Program-made: the position numbers and the translations under genes
Assembly (NCBI GenBank): GCA_964368755.1
Contig: CAYJCR010000002.1
Location: forward strand, 71,714-135,713
Reading direction: 5' to 3'
DNA from: CALVZT01 sp964368755
GTDB lineage: Bacteria; Bacillota; Clostridia; Christensenellales; UBA1242
Length of the DNA: 64,000 nt
In this document: piece after piece, positions 63,780-64,000 of the stretch
How the letters are laid out: each line of letters starts with the position of its first letter
Numbering within the stretch: position 1 is the first letter of the stretch
Notes under the pieces: model-generated
The model's input: only the letters and a program-made list of their open reading frames with translations
Databases searched by the model: none
Told to the model about the DNA's origin: nothing

Positions 63780-64000
63780 TCTGATCAAGCCCTCGACCTA
63801 TTAGTATCAGTCAGCTACGCACATTGCTGCACTTCCACTCCTGACCTATCAACCACGTTGTCTACATGGGGTCTTACTAACTTGTGTTATGGGATATCTT
63901 ATCTTGAGGCTGGTTTCACGCTTAGATGCTTTCAGCATTTATCCATTCCATACTTCGCTACCCAGCTATGCATTTGGCAATACAACTGGTGCACAATAGG
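63780..64000 (-). rRNA. rrl: 23S ribosomal RNA, 3' end only
   Basis: The minus strand shows the conserved 3' end of 23S rRNA (ACTAATAGGTCGAGGGCTTG and the preceding domain VI helices). The rest lies beyond the window. The exact 3' end is approximate. Confidence 0.92.

Overview
The window looks like part of an uncultured, low-GC, spore-forming Bacillota (Clostridia-type) genome, probably a metagenome-assembled one. Supporting signs are AT-rich DNA, strong AGGAG ribosome sites, many A-tract/hairpin/T-tract terminators, SpoIIID and a SpoIIQ-like peptidase, a collagen-like exosporium-type protein and a superoxide reductase. No respiratory genes are visible. A 100-N scaffold gap flanked by an identical 55-base sequence points to short-read assembly. 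I cannot name a genus.

Layout. 1-11.3 kb (-): one uninterrupted reading frame for a giant lipoprotein that runs off the window, with alternating Ig-like and GLUG-like repeat blocks. 11.5-13.4 kb: a TtcA-type tRNA thiolase and an unknown protein. 13.6-16.7 kb: sporulation and envelope genes (spoIIID, acyl carrier protein, spoIIQ-like, a YwmB-like exported protein, a polysaccharide deacetylase broken by the gap). 16.7-26.5 kb (-): a flippase-like membrane protein, then a tightly packed operon of M14 carboxypeptidase, tadA, two GlmU-derived genes, pth, mfd and a PrsA-like foldase. 26.5-31.2 kb: rlmH with two CPBP proteases, then walJ-htrA in the opposite direction. 31.3-37.1 kb: cell-surface genes (an internally repetitive membrane-anchored protein, a small unknown protein, an M1 peptidase lipoprotein, a DUF4097-like protein). 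37.2-44.5 kb (-): a short alanyl-tRNA synthetase, an SDR with a nine-G tract, dnaB, typA and a lipoprotein. 44.7-54.9 kb: CYTH protein, a nucleoside hydrolase with a degenerate paralogue, an M4 metalloprotease, galU, a possible NAD-salvage pair (NadR-like and PnuC) around tsaC, a BclA-like collagen protein and superoxide reductase. 54.9-58.5 kb: small enzymes and tRNA-Ser(CGA).

58.5-63.3 kb is the most unusual part, an accessory island between a histidine phosphatase and the 3' end of an rRNA operon. It holds a HipT-like kinase that starts directly at the glycine-rich loop, flanked by two small paralogous proteins resembling the HipA N-terminal subdomain (HipS-like), with no HipB-type DNA-binding gene next to them. 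Beside it lie two unknown divergent genes and a Fic-domain protein whose catalytic His is Gln. This looks like an undescribed variant of HipBST.

A second theme is regulation. At least four minus-strand genes have a -35/-10 promoter ending exactly six bases before the start codon and no ribosome-binding site, so leaderless transcription seems common here.
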